Assembly: GCF_006716765.1 (NCBI RefSeq)
Contig: NZ_VFPO01000001.1
Coordinates: 372,001-436,000 of the forward strand
DNA: 64,000 nt
Direction of reading: 5' to 3'
From: Actinomadura hallensis
Lineage (GTDB): Bacteria; Actinomycetota; Actinomycetes; Streptosporangiales; Streptosporangiaceae
Shown here piece after piece: positions 1 to 8,446 of this stretch; the stretch's first letter is position 1, and each line of letters opens with the position of its first letter. The translations under genes were made by a program, and so were the position numbers. The notes under the pieces were generated by a model. The model searched no databases and had not been told where the DNA came from. It saw only the letters and a program-made list of their open reading frames with translations.

Positions 1-293
1 GGCAGCCGCTCCTCTCGCCGCACAACCAGTACCTGCTGTTCCTCGCCGAACAGGGCGTGGTGGGCCTCGCCGCGCTCGCGGCGCTGTTCGGGACGCTGCT
101 CGCCGGGCTGTGGGCGCGCCGCCGCCCCCGCGACCCGTTCTGGCTGGCGAGCGCCGCGCTCATGACGTTCCTGCTGGTCAACTTCGTGTACGCCGATCTC
201 GGCGGGCCCACCTGCGTGCTGTTCTCCGTCGTCCTCGGGGTCGTGGCGTGCCGGGCGTTCGGGGAGCCCGCCGCCGGGGAGGCCCGCCCATGA
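1..293 (+). CDS. O-antigen ligase/polymerase-like membrane protein, C-terminal part (5' end outside window)
   Basis: The reading frame is open from base 3, so the gene begins upstream of the window. The visible 96 residues contain HNQYLLFLAEQGVVGL, the pattern seen near the end of O-antigen ligase/Wzy-type polymerases (Asn-x-Tyr followed by Ala-Glu-x-Gly), then two hydrophobic segments (about residues 20-40 and 47-75 of the visible part) split by a short Arg-rich loop. The family joins or polymerises lipid-linked glycan units at the outer face of the membrane. Its stop overlaps the flippase start (ATGA at 290-293), so the two are translationally coupled. Ligase versus polymerase cannot be decided from this tail. 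Confidence 0.7.
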   Translation, partial: QPLLSPHNQYLLFLAEQGVVGLAALAALFGTLLAGLWARRRPRDPFWLASAALMTFLLVNFVYADLGGPTCVLFSVVLGVVACRAFGEPAAGEARP

Positions 294-1969
294 CCTCGGT
301 CGGGCGCGCCGCCGTCCTGTCCGGTGTGCTGATCGGCGCCGGAACCGGGCTCGGCTTCGTCCGGGACCTGGTGATGGCGCACCTCTTCGGCGCGGACGGC
401 AGCACCGACGCGTTCCTCGTGGCCTGGACGATCCCCGAGACCGTGTCGCCGCTGCTGATCGAGGACGCCATGGCGCTGCTCATGGTGCCCGTCGTCACGC
501 GGATGCTCGCGCGGGGAGACGGGCCCCGCCCGCTCGTCGGGACGGCCCTGCCGCGCCTCGTCCTCGGCCTGTCCGCCGGCACGCTCGCGCTCGCGGCCGC
601 CGCGCCCCTCGTCGTGGACGTCCTCGCCCCCGGCCTCACCGAGCGCGGCCCGGCCGTCGAGTGCGTCCGGCTCACGGCGGTCACCGTCGTCACGTTCGGC
701 GTCGCGGGGTTCATGAGCGCGACGCTGCGCGCTCACCACAGGTTCGGGCCGCCCGCGGCGATCTACCTCGCCTACAACGTCGGCATCCTCGCGCTCATCG
801 CGGGCCTGTCCGGCCTCGTCGGCATCACCAGCGCCGCGGCCGGCGTCGCCTGCGGCAGCGTCCTGATGATCGCCGTCCAGGCGCCCGCCTTCGTCCGCTG
901 CCTGCGCGCCTCGCCCGCCGCGCCGCCCGGCGGCCGCGGGCCCGACGCGGAGCTGCGGGTCATGCTGGCGGCCGCCGCGCCGATCGTCGTCTACACGGTG
1001 ACCCGGCAGGCGCAGGTGTTCGTCGAGCGCTTCCTCGCCTCCGACCTGGCCGCCGGGTCGATCTCGCACCTGAACTACGCGCAGAAGGTCGCGCAGGTGC
1101 CGATGGTGCTGTCCCTGCTGATCGTGACGGTGACGTTCCCGCGGCTCGCCCGCGCCATGGCGGACGGCGACACCGCCCGCGTCGCCCGCCGCATCCGGCA
1201 GGACCTCGCCGTCGCCAGCGCGATGGTGCTGGGCGCGGCGGCGTTCCTCATCGCGTTCGCGCCCGCCGTCATCCGGCTGCTGTTCGAGCACGGCGAGTTC
1301 ACGTCCGCCGACACGAGCGGCACCGCGTCGATCCTGCGCGTCTACTGCCTCGGCCTGTGGGGGCAGTCGGCGGTCGGCCTGGCCGCCCGCGCGTTCTTCG
1401 CGCAGAAGCGGCCGACGTGGCGTCCCGCCGCGTTCCTCGCCGTCGGCCTCGCCGTCACCGCCGCGATCGGCAGCGCGTTCGCCGCGACCGCGGGAACGCC
1501 GGCGCTGGCCGCGGCCAACGCCGCCGGGATCACCCTCGCCGCCGTGCTGCTGCTGGCCGGGCTGCGCCGCGGCGTCGCACCGGTCCCGCTGCGCGCGGTC
1601 GCCGGGGACGTGCTGCGGCTCGCGCTCGCCGCGGCGGGGGCGTGCGCCGCCGGGCTCGGAGCCGCCGCCGCGCTCGGCCCCGGGACGCCCCTGCTCGCCC
1701 ACCTCGCCGCCGGCGGCGCAGTGACCGCCGCGGCCTTCGCCGTCCTGACCGTCCTGGCGGGACCCGACCTCGTCGCCACATGGATCACCGCGGGGCCGAC
1801 CGGCGCGTTCGGGCGCCGCGGCCGAACCGAATCGGGGGAGACCAGTGACCCAGCCCACCGAACCGACACACCTGACCGAGACGAGCCGGCCGGGGCGGAC
1901 GCGGCCGCCGGAGGAGATGGACCCGGCGCCGCTGGTGCTGATGTACCACTCGGTCGATCACTTCCGTGA
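290..1969 (+). CDS. MurJ/MVIN-type polysaccharide lipid flippase
   Basis: 559 residues of almost continuous hydrophobic segments typical of the MVIN/MOP flippases, with the family N-terminus GTGLGFVRDLVMAHLFGADG (about residues 19-38), a charged loop ERFLASDLAAGSISHLNYAQ around 240-260 and LLFEHGEFTSADT around 325-340. MurJ homologues flip undecaprenyl-linked sugars outward. Inside this glycan locus it more probably serves the exported polysaccharide than lipid II, but that is inference. The ATG at 290 overlaps the upstream stop. An upstream in-frame ATG at 110 is rejected because it would run across the preceding gene. The hydrophilic C-terminal tail of about 55 residues runs 125 bp into the next gene, whose GTG has its own ribosome site. 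Confidence 0.82.
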   Translation: MTSVGRAAVLSGVLIGAGTGLGFVRDLVMAHLFGADGSTDAFLVAWTIPETVSPLLIEDAMALLMVPVVTRMLARGDGPRPLVGTALPRLVLGLSAGTLALAAAAPLVVDVLAPGLTERGPAVECVRLTAVTVVTFGVAGFMSATLRAHHRFGPPAAIYLAYNVGILALIAGLSGLVGITSAAAGVACGSVLMIAVQAPAFVRCLRASPAAPPGGRGPDAELRVMLAAAAPIVVYTVTRQAQVFVERFLASDLAAGSISHLNYAQKVAQVPMVLSLLIVTVTFPRLARAMADGDTARVARRIRQDLAVASAMVLGAAAFLIAFAPAVIRLLFEHGEFTSADTSGTASILRVYCLGLWGQSAVGLAARAFFAQKRPTWRPAAFLAVGLAVTAAIGSAFAATAGTPALAAANAAGITLAAVLLLAGLRRGVAPVPLRAVAGDVLRLALAAAGACAAGLGAAAALGPGTPLLAHLAAGGAVTAAAFAVLTVLAGPDLVATWITAGPTGAFGRRGRTESGETSDPAHRTDTPDRDEPAGADAAAGGDGPGAAGADVPLGRSLP

Positions 1970-2618
1970 GGACCCGCACCTGGTGACGGTGTCGCCGGCG
2001 CGGTTCGAGCGCCAGATGGCGTGGCTGCGGGCCCGGGGCCTGCGCGGCGTCGGCATGGGCGAGCTGCTGGACGCCCGCGCCGCGGGCCGCGACCGCGGGC
2101 TCGTCGGCCTCACGTTCGACGACGGGTACGCCGACTTCGCGACCCGGGCCGTCCCGGTGCTGCTGCGGTACGGGTTCGGGGCGACGGCGTTCGTCGTGTC
2201 CGGGCGGATCGGCGCCCACAACGCGTGGGACGACGGCCCCCGCAAGCCGCTCATGACCGACGGGCAGATCCGCACTGTCGCCGACGCCGGCATCGAGATC
2301 GGCTCCCACGGCAGGCTCCACGTGTCGCTGCCGGAGACCGACGACACCGAGCTGCGCGAGGAGCTGGAGGAGAGCCGCGCCCGCCTCGAGGACCTGATCG
2401 GGGCGCCCGTCAACGGCTTCGCCTACCCCTACGGCCACGCCGGGGACCGCGAGATCGAGGCCGTCCGCGCCGCCGGCTACGACTACGCCTGCCACATCCG
2501 CCCCGACGCGCCGTCGCGCCACGCCGTGCCCCGCGCCTACATCGGCGACCGGGACGGGCCGCTGCGGATGCGCGCCAAGGTGCTCCGCCACCAGCTGCGC
2601 AGAGGGAGCCGGCTGTGA
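1845..2618 (+). CDS. Polysaccharide deacetylase (NodB-type, CE4 family)
   Basis: 257 residues. Motif 1 is FDDGYAD (residues 91-97), holding the catalytic and metal-binding Asp pair. GSHGRLH (about 153-159) supplies the two metal-binding His of motif 2, in the spacing H-x3-H. AYPYG (about 193-197) is motif 3. Proteins of this class remove N- or O-acetyl groups from polysaccharides. There is no obvious signal peptide, so it may act on cytoplasmic lipid-linked intermediates. GTG at 1845 is chosen because GGGGGAG (1834-1840) lies 4 bases upstream. The later ATG at 1917 has its purine run directly adjacent. The stop overlaps the glycosyltransferase start (GTGA at 2615). Confidence 0.85.
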   Translation: MTQPTEPTHLTETSRPGRTRPPEEMDPAPLVLMYHSVDHFREDPHLVTVSPARFERQMAWLRARGLRGVGMGELLDARAAGRDRGLVGLTFDDGYADFATRAVPVLLRYGFGATAFVVSGRIGAHNAWDDGPRKPLMTDGQIRTVADAGIEIGSHGRLHVSLPETDDTELREELEESRARLEDLIGAPVNGFAYPYGHAGDREIEAVRAAGYDYACHIRPDAPSRHAVPRAYIGDRDGPLRMRAKVLRHQLRRGSRL

Positions 2619-3793
2619 CCCGGGTCCTGCACGTCATCACCGGGCTGGAGCACGGCGGCGCCGAACGCCAGCTCGCCCTGCTGCTGCGCCACCTGCCCGT
2701 GACCTGCGAGGTCGCGACCCTCACCCGGACGGGGACGCTCGGCGCGCAGATCCGCGCGACCGGCGTGCCCGTCCACGAGATCGGCATGCGCCACAACCGG
2801 GACGCCGCGGCGCTGCCCCGCCTCGCGCGGCTGATCCGGCGGGGGCGGTACGACGTCGTCCACACCCACCTGTACCGGGCGTGCGTCTACGGCCGCATCG
2901 CCGCGCGCCTGGCCGGGACGCCCCGGGTCATCGCGACCGAGCACTCGCTGGGCGACGGCCACATCGAGGGCCGCGTCCCGTCGCGGGGCGTGCGGGCGCT
3001 GTACCGGGCCACCGAGCGGCTCGGGTCCGCGACCGTCGCGGTGTCGCCGACCGTGGCCGCCCGCCTGCGCGGCTGGGGCGTGCCGCCCGGCCGGATCGTC
3101 GTGATCCCGAACGGCATCGACGCCGCCGCGTTCGCGTTCGACGCCGCGCGGCGCGCCGCGACGCGGCGGCGGCTCGGCATCGCCCCGCACGAGCGGATCG
3201 TCGGCGCCGTCGGGCGGCTCGTCCCCACCAAGCGCTTCGACCTGCTGATCGAGGCGGTCGCGGCGCTGCGCGGCGTCCGGCTGCTGCTGGTCGGCAGCGG
3301 CCCGGAGCGCGGCGGGCTCGAACGGCTGGCGCGCGACCTCGGCGCGACCGGCCGGGTGATCTTCACCGGGGGGACGTCGGACGTCGCGGGCGCCCTCGCG
3401 GCGATGGACGTCCTGGCGGCCCCGTCCACGCAGGAGACGTTCGGGCTCGCGGTGCTGGAGGCGCTGGCCGCCGGGCTCCCCGTCCTGTACACGACTTGCC
3501 CGGCCCTCGACGACCGGCCGGACGGCGAGGTGCCGCAGGCGCGGCGGCTGCCGCCCGACGCGCGGCTCTGGAGCACGGAGCTGGGACGGCTCGCGCACGC
3601 GACGCGGGGACGGGAACGGGAGCCGGTGCCGCCGGTCGTCGCCCGCTACGCCATCGCCGAGCAGGCCGCCCGGCTCGCCCGGCTCTACGAGGACGGCCCG
3701 GACCTCCGCGAGGACGCCCCGGACGGCGTCGCCGCGCCGGCTCCGGGCGAGGCCGCTCCGCGACGAGAAAGGGCTCACGATGCCGCGACATGA
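2615..3793 (+). CDS. Glycosyltransferase family 4 (GT-B)
   Basis: 392 residues. The N-terminal acceptor domain opens with VLHVITGLEHGGAERQLALL, the Gly-Gly-Ala-Glu-Arg loop common to retaining GT4 enzymes. The linker NGIDAAAF leads to the C-terminal nucleotide-sugar domain with GAVGRLVPTKRFDLLIEA and the E-x7-E motif in QETFGLAVLEAL. It should transfer a sugar from a nucleotide donor to a lipid-linked acceptor on the cytoplasmic face. Donor and linkage cannot be read from sequence. It starts inside the deacetylase stop and overlaps the next gene by 14 bp, so the locus is transcribed as one unit. Confidence 0.85.
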   Translation: MTRVLHVITGLEHGGAERQLALLLRHLPVTCEVATLTRTGTLGAQIRATGVPVHEIGMRHNRDAAALPRLARLIRRGRYDVVHTHLYRACVYGRIAARLAGTPRVIATEHSLGDGHIEGRVPSRGVRALYRATERLGSATVAVSPTVAARLRGWGVPPGRIVVIPNGIDAAAFAFDAARRAATRRRLGIAPHERIVGAVGRLVPTKRFDLLIEAVAALRGVRLLLVGSGPERGGLERLARDLGATGRVIFTGGTSDVAGALAAMDVLAAPSTQETFGLAVLEALAAGLPVLYTTCPALDDRPDGEVPQARRLPPDARLWSTELGRLAHATRGREREPVPPVVARYAIAEQAARLARLYEDGPDLREDAPDGVAAPAPGEAAPRRERAHDAAT

Positions 3794-4613
3794 CGTCGAG
3801 CGGAGACCCCGGGCGAAACGGATCCGGCCACCGGGCTCGCCCGTGCGCCGCCGGCCGCGGCGGGCGCTCGCGGTGGCCGCCGGGCGCGCCCGCGGGCAGG
3901 CCCGCGCGTTCCTCGGGCGCCACTGGATCCCCATCGCGCTCGTCCTCACCGGGTTCTCCGGCGGACTCGGGTACGCGCTGCTGGCGCCCCCCGTCTACAC
4001 CGCGGCGGCGTTCGTCCTCGTCGTGGAGGACGGGCAGCGCGCGTCGGGGCCCGCGGCGGTCAGCTTCGCGCAGGCGTTCGGGCGGCTCGCGTCGCTCCCG
4101 GAGACCCTGGAGCACACCAGGCTGCCGGTTCCGGAGATGGAGCCGGGCTCCGAGCGCGAGCACATCCAGGCGTCCACCTCGCCGGACGCCCCGCTGATCC
4201 GGCTCGCGGGCACCGCCCGGAACCCGCGGGACGCGGCCGCGTTCGCCAACGCCGCCGCCGACGCGCTCGTCCGGTACGGCGCGTCGCACCGCTCCGACAC
4301 CGGGGTCCGCGTCGCGCTGATGACGCCCGCGGCGCCGCCGCCCGCGCCCGCCTCGCCGAACCTGCCGGTCGGCGTCGGCGTCGGCACCGCGTCCGGGGCG
4401 CTGCTGGCCGGGCTCGCCTCCGTCGTCCTCGGCGGGCGGCGCGCGCGGTGGGACGTCCTCCGCCGCCGGGGCGTCACCGTCCCCGGCCCGGCCGCCGGCG
4501 GGGACACGGGAGGCACGGCCGCCGGCGATGACACCTCCGCCGGCGGCACATCCGCCGCCGGCGGCACATCCGCCGGCAAGACCGGCACCGAACACGCGGG
4601 GGTGGGATCATGA
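3780..4613 (+). CDS. Wzz/chain-length determinant-like membrane protein
   Basis: 277 residues. A basic N-terminus (about 10 Arg/Lys in the first 45 residues) is followed by a membrane segment at about 47-66, an extracytoplasmic region with the Wzz-like start PPVYTAAAFVLVVEDGQ and ARNPRDAAAFANAAADALV, then a second hydrophobic helix at about 200-222. This matches the two-helix topology of polysaccharide co-polymerases that set chain length. There is no tyrosine-kinase (Walker) domain, unlike Wzc/CapB. The last 45 residues are low complexity, built from repeats of Gly-Gly-Thr-Ser-Ala. It lies between two glycan enzymes and overlaps both. Confidence 0.72.
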   Translation: MPRHDVERRPRAKRIRPPGSPVRRRPRRALAVAAGRARGQARAFLGRHWIPIALVLTGFSGGLGYALLAPPVYTAAAFVLVVEDGQRASGPAAVSFAQAFGRLASLPETLEHTRLPVPEMEPGSEREHIQASTSPDAPLIRLAGTARNPRDAAAFANAAADALVRYGASHRSDTGVRVALMTPAAPPPAPASPNLPVGVGVGTASGALLAGLASVVLGGRRARWDVLRRRGVTVPGPAAGGDTGGTAAGDDTSAGGTSAAGGTSAGKTGTEHAGVGS

Positions 4614-5749
4614 GCCTGCACAGCCTCACACGCGGGGACGCCGGCCGGCGCGCGGCGGTCCCGCCCGCGGCCGACTGGTCGGTCGAGTGGCACCGGGACG
4701 AGCAGGCGCTCGTCGGCCTCGGCGACGAGCTGCGCGACCTGTACGACCGCAGCCCGGCCGCGACGCCCTTCCAGGCATACGAGTGGCTCAGGTCGTGGTG
4801 GGGCTGGTACGGGACGAGCGGCCGGCTCCGCCTCGCGGTGGTCCGGCGCCGCGGCCGGGCGGTCGCGGCGGCGCCGCTGATGGCGGGCGTCCGGCACGGG
4901 TTCCCGGTGCTCCTGCCGCTGGCCGGGGAGCAGAGCGACTTCACCGACCTGCTCGTCGACCCCGTGTACGCCGACGGCGCCGTCCGGCACCTCACCCGGG
5001 CGCTGCTGGACGAGCACGGCTGGTGCGCGCTCGACCTGCGCGAGGTGCGGCCCGGTTCGGCGGCGCACCTGCTGGCCGAGCGGTGGCCGCGGCGGGCGTG
5101 GCGGCTGCCGTCGTCGATCTGCCTGGAGCTGCCCGCCGCCGGGATCGACGAGGTCCTCGAGCGGCTGCCGCGCCGCACCGCCGGAAAGATGCGGGCGAAG
5201 CTCCGCAAGATCGACGTCCGCGGCATCACGGTCGGGTCGGTCACGCCGGAGGAGGCCCCGGACGCCGTCAACGCGCTACTGGACCTGCACCTCCGGCAGT
5301 GGCGGGGCCGTCCCGTCAACCCCGAGCACACGCGCGAGCGGTTCCGGCGGCACCTGGCCGAGGCCGCGAGCGGGATGGTCCGCGAGGGGCGGGCCGCCGT
5401 CCTGCAGTACCGGTGGGACGACCGCCTCGTCGCCAGCGACCTCGTGCTGATCGGCCACCGGTACGTCGGCGCGTACCTGTACGGGTCGGTGCCCGACCTG
5501 CGCTCCCACGTGGACGTCTCGCTGATGCTGCTGCGCGAGGACCTCGCCATCGCCCGGGACCGCAACCGGCAGGGCGTGAGCCTGCTGCGCGGCGAGGAGC
5601 CGTACAAGCTGAAGTGGCGGCCGACCCCGGTGCGGAACGAGCGGATCATCCTCGGCCGGACCGCGTCCGCCGCCGCGTTCGCCGGCCTGGCCCGGACCCG
5701 CGCGCACCTGGCCGCCCGGCGCCACCGCTGGCGGGGTGGCCATGGCTGA
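4610..5749 (+). CDS. FemAB/CelD-type GNAT acyltransferase (BioF2-like)
   Basis: 379 residues with the pattern of the CelD/BcsL-type acetyltransferase family: TPFQAYEWLRSWWGWYG near residue 55, LLPLAGEQSDFTDLLVDP near 100-118, and the C-terminal GNAT core with HLRQWRGRP and LRGEEPYKLKWRPTP (the conserved Gly-x-Glu-Pro-Tyr-Lys segment). Relatives in polysaccharide loci are thought to acylate sugars or glycolipids. The substrate here is unknown. ATG at 4610 overlaps the preceding stop. The 3' end overlaps the next glycosyltransferase by 8 bp. Confidence 0.75.
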   Translation: MSLHSLTRGDAGRRAAVPPAADWSVEWHRDEQALVGLGDELRDLYDRSPAATPFQAYEWLRSWWGWYGTSGRLRLAVVRRRGRAVAAAPLMAGVRHGFPVLLPLAGEQSDFTDLLVDPVYADGAVRHLTRALLDEHGWCALDLREVRPGSAAHLLAERWPRRAWRLPSSICLELPAAGIDEVLERLPRRTAGKMRAKLRKIDVRGITVGSVTPEEAPDAVNALLDLHLRQWRGRPVNPEHTRERFRRHLAEAASGMVREGRAAVLQYRWDDRLVASDLVLIGHRYVGAYLYGSVPDLRSHVDVSLMLLREDLAIARDRNRQGVSLLRGEEPYKLKWRPTPVRNERIILGRTASAAAFAGLARTRAHLAARRHRWRGGHG

Positions 5750-7253
5750 GGGCGCGGCGATGGAGGAGAGGCCCGGCGAGCCGGTCGGCCCGCCGCTCGG
5801 CCCGCCGCTCGATCTGCCGCTCGACCCGTCGCCGGAGGAACGGCTCGACGAGCCCTGGGAGGACGGCGAGCGGCCGTTCCGGGTGCTGCACGTCAGCCAG
5901 CCGAACGCGGGCGGTGTCGCGGTCTACGTCGCGCAGGCGGCCGGCGACCAGCGCCGGCGCGGCTGGAAGGTCGCGGTGGCGTGCCCGCCCGGCGGAGACC
6001 TGCCCGAGCGGTGCTCGGCTGCGGGCGTGCCGTGGTTCCCGTGGCCCGCCGAACGCGCGCCCGGCCCGCGGACCGTGCTGGAGTCCCGCCGCCTGCGCCG
6101 GCTGGTGCGGAGCTTCGCGCCCGACGTCGTCCACCTGCACTCCGCGAAGGCGGGGCTGGCCGGACGGCTGGGGCGCCGCCCCCGCGGAGTCCCCACGGTC
6201 TTCCAGCCGCACGGCTGGTCATGGCTTGCCGCCACCGGGCGGCAGCGCCTCGTCAGCCGCTGCTGGGAGCGCCTCGCGGCCCGCTGGACCGACGCGCTGG
6301 TCTGCGTCGGCGACGGCGAGCTGCGCGAGGGAGTGCGCGCGGGGGTGCAGGGCCCGTACCGGCTCGTCCGCAACGGCGTGGACCTCCGCCGGTTCGAGCC
6401 CGCCGACGCGGACGACCGGGTCACCGCGCGCGCCCGCCTCCGCCTGCCCGCCGGCGTCCCGCTCGCCGTCTGCATCGGCCGCGCCACCCGGCAGAAGGGG
6501 CAGGACGTCCTGCTCGCGGCATGGCCGCAGGTCGTGGAGCGCTGCCCGCCCGCCCGGCTCGCCATCGTGGGGGACGGGGAGGACACGGCCGCGCTGAAGC
6601 GCCGGCAGGCGCCGGGCGTGCTGTTCGTCCCGGCGGTGGACGATCCCCGCACCTGGCTGGCGGCGGCCGACGTCGTCGTCCTGCCGTCCCGGTGGGAGGG
6701 GCTGCCGCTGACGGCGCTGGAGGCCCTCGCCACCGGGCGTCCCGTCGTCGGGACCGACATCCCCGGCATCGCCGAGGTCGTCCGCCCGGGGACCGGGGCC
6801 CTGGTGCCCGCGGAGGACCCCGCCGCGCTCGCGGCCGAGGTCGCCGCCCGGCTCCTGCGTCCCGCGCTCGCCGAGCGCGAGGGGCGGGAGGCCGCCGCCG
6901 CGTCCGCCGACTACGACCTGGAGCGGACGCTGGAGCTGCTCGCCGAGGTCACCCGCGAGGCCGCCGGGCCGGCCGACGAGCCCGAGGCCGCCCGGACCGG
7001 CGCGCGGACCGTCGCGGGCGGCCGGCTCGGCGACGGCTTCGCGGGCCGCGTGGGCGAGGGCGAGGCCTCCTGCGTGGTCGCCGGCGCCGGCGCGGGCGCG
7101 GCGGACGGCGTCGCCTCCGGCGCCGAGGACGGCGCGGACGAGGGCGCGGACGAGGGCGCGGACGGCGTGGAGTCCGGTTCCGGGGTCAGCGGCGCCGCGG
7201 GGTACTTCGGCGTCGGCGACGGGGCCGTCACCCCGCCGAACAGCGCGCGGTAG
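5742..7253 (+). CDS. Glycosyltransferase family 4 with long acidic C-terminal tail
   Basis: The catalytic part (about residues 40-405) has the GT-B layout: FRVLHVSQPNAGGVAVYVAQ at the start, VVHLHSAKAGLAGRLG, NGVDLRRFEP at the hinge, GRATRQKGQDVLLAAW, and the E-x7-E motif in SRWEGLPLTALEAL. ATG 5742 has GGCGGGG 5 bases upstream; GTG 5736 is an in-frame alternative. After the fold should end (near EVTREAAG) the frame runs on for about 100 residues of Gly/Ala/Asp/Glu. That tail is exactly antisense to the Pro/Ser tail of the convergent gene at 6911-8260. The tail may be passive read-through of an antisense-constrained frame. Confidence 0.82.
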   Translation: MAEGAAMEERPGEPVGPPLGPPLDLPLDPSPEERLDEPWEDGERPFRVLHVSQPNAGGVAVYVAQAAGDQRRRGWKVAVACPPGGDLPERCSAAGVPWFPWPAERAPGPRTVLESRRLRRLVRSFAPDVVHLHSAKAGLAGRLGRRPRGVPTVFQPHGWSWLAATGRQRLVSRCWERLAARWTDALVCVGDGELREGVRAGVQGPYRLVRNGVDLRRFEPADADDRVTARARLRLPAGVPLAVCIGRATRQKGQDVLLAAWPQVVERCPPARLAIVGDGEDTAALKRRQAPGVLFVPAVDDPRTWLAAADVVVLPSRWEGLPLTALEALATGRPVVGTDIPGIAEVVRPGTGALVPAEDPAALAAEVAARLLRPALAEREGREAAAASADYDLERTLELLAEVTREAAGPADEPEAARTGARTVAGGRLGDGFAGRVGEGEASCVVAGAGAGAADGVASGAEDGADEGADEGADGVESGSGVSGAAGYFGVGDGAVTPPNSAR

Positions 7254-8260
7254 CGCTCGGCCGAACGCGGGTTGCGGCCGCACGACCAGACGCCGTGCGG
7301 GCAGTAGTCCGTGATCGTCTGGTAGACGACGTCGTGCGACATGATCCAGTCGTGCATTCCCTGGATATATTCAGGGTTGTCGGAATTGCGGAACAGGCCC
7401 CATTCGGGGAACGACATCGGCTTTCCGTGCTCGGCGGCGAATTCGGCGTGCGCCCGCAGCCCGTACGGCTCGTTCACGTAATCCTCGAACGACGCTCCGG
7501 CGGGCTGGTCGTAGCTGTCGGACCCGATGATGTCGACCACGTCGTCGCCCGGGTAGCACTCCGTCCAGGGAATCGCGTCCTTGCCCCGCGCCGCCGTGAA
7601 ATCGAAGCGGAAACGCGTGCCGGGAACCGCCCGCATGGTCGTGACGATCCGCCGCCAGTACGCCTTCCAGGCGCGCGGGTCGGGGGCGCAGCGGCCATTG
7701 TAGGTCGCGCCGTTCATCTCCCAGCCGAGGACGATGACCGTCTCCTCGGCCCCGACGGAGACGAGCCGCCCGGCCAGCGTGCGGTAGTGGTGGTCGAACG
7801 CGCCGGACGCGCCGCCCCGCAGGAGCGAGCGCACCACGGGCACCGGCAGCGCGGCCTCGTTGGGGGCCATCATCGGGACGTTGAGCACCAGCATGCGGCG
7901 CGGGTCCGCGGCCTGCCAGCGCGCCCACGCGAGGAGCATCCGCGGCGGGCCCTCGACTCCCGACCAGTCGTCGCCCGGCAGGTAGGTGCGTCCCACCGTC
8001 ACCGTGGAGCCGAGCCAGCGTTCGAACGGGCCGATCCGGGCGACCCCCTCCTCGCCCGAGCCGAGGAACGCGCCCAGCGGCACGTAATCGGGTGATCTCC
8101 GCGCCGCGGGCACCTGGGACCGGACGGCCAATGTCGTCGTGGCGAGCGTCATCACCATGACGGACACCGCCAAAAGGGAAGGGAGCGGGCAGAACGGAAT
8201 CGTCCTATTCCGCCGGGACGGCGACGGTCGCCCGGCGGAATGGATATCGGCAGCTCGCAT
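6911..8260 (-). CDS. Secreted GH26-like glycoside hydrolase with Pro/Ser/Ala-rich tail
   Basis: 449 residues. The N-terminus is Arg-rich followed by a hydrophobic stretch (about 20-47), fitting a signal peptide. The catalytic domain (about 55-345) shows TVTVGRTYL, VLGWEMNGATYNG (Trp-Glu-Met-Asn, the acid/base Glu region of GH26-type enzymes), a DDVVDIIGSDSYD strand and KPMSFPEWGLF with the probable nucleophile Glu. The last 100 residues are Pro/Ser/Ala repeats (Ala-Pro-Ser-Ser x4), as in wall-spanning linkers. It probably trims or releases the glycan made by the surrounding locus, though exogenous mannan is also possible. Its 3' end overlaps the convergent glycosyltransferase by 343 bp. No strong ribosome site is seen at 8260; a start near 8155 would shorten the signal region. 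Confidence 0.75.
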   Translation of the reverse strand: MRAADIHSAGRPSPSRRNRTIPFCPLPSLLAVSVMVMTLATTTLAVRSQVPAARRSPDYVPLGAFLGSGEEGVARIGPFERWLGSTVTVGRTYLPGDDWSGVEGPPRMLLAWARWQAADPRRMLVLNVPMMAPNEAALPVPVVRSLLRGGASGAFDHHYRTLAGRLVSVGAEETVIVLGWEMNGATYNGRCAPDPRAWKAYWRRIVTTMRAVPGTRFRFDFTAARGKDAIPWTECYPGDDVVDIIGSDSYDQPAGASFEDYVNEPYGLRAHAEFAAEHGKPMSFPEWGLFRNSDNPEYIQGMHDWIMSHDVVYQTITDYCPHGVWSCGRNPRSAERYRALFGGVTAPSPTPKYPAAPLTPEPDSTPSAPSSAPSSAPSSAPEATPSAAPAPAPATTQEASPSPTRPAKPSPSRPPATVRAPVRAASGSSAGPAASRVTSASSSSVRSRS

Positions 8261-8446
8261 GCGTATCGTATGCCCCAGGACGTCCGCCGCCGAACAATTG
8301 AACCGGGCGGACGGTAAGAAAATTTACGTTCGGCGCTTTTCGCCCCGGCGCGCCGGCCGCGGCCACCGGATGATTCGGGCGAAAAGCGCCCTGCTCAAGA
8401 AAGGCCGCCGTGCGCCGTAATCCGCTGGAACGGGTCCGCTGACCGC

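Noticed and set aside
2537..3949. Long minus-strand frame across the glycosyltransferase
   Set aside because: Arg/Pro/Gly-rich antisense shadow of a clear GT4 gene, typical of high-GC DNA.
8139..8420. Plus-strand 93-residue frame antisense to the GH26-like start
   Set aside because: No ribosome site, no family, overlaps the better supported secreted enzyme and the AT-richer promoter gap.
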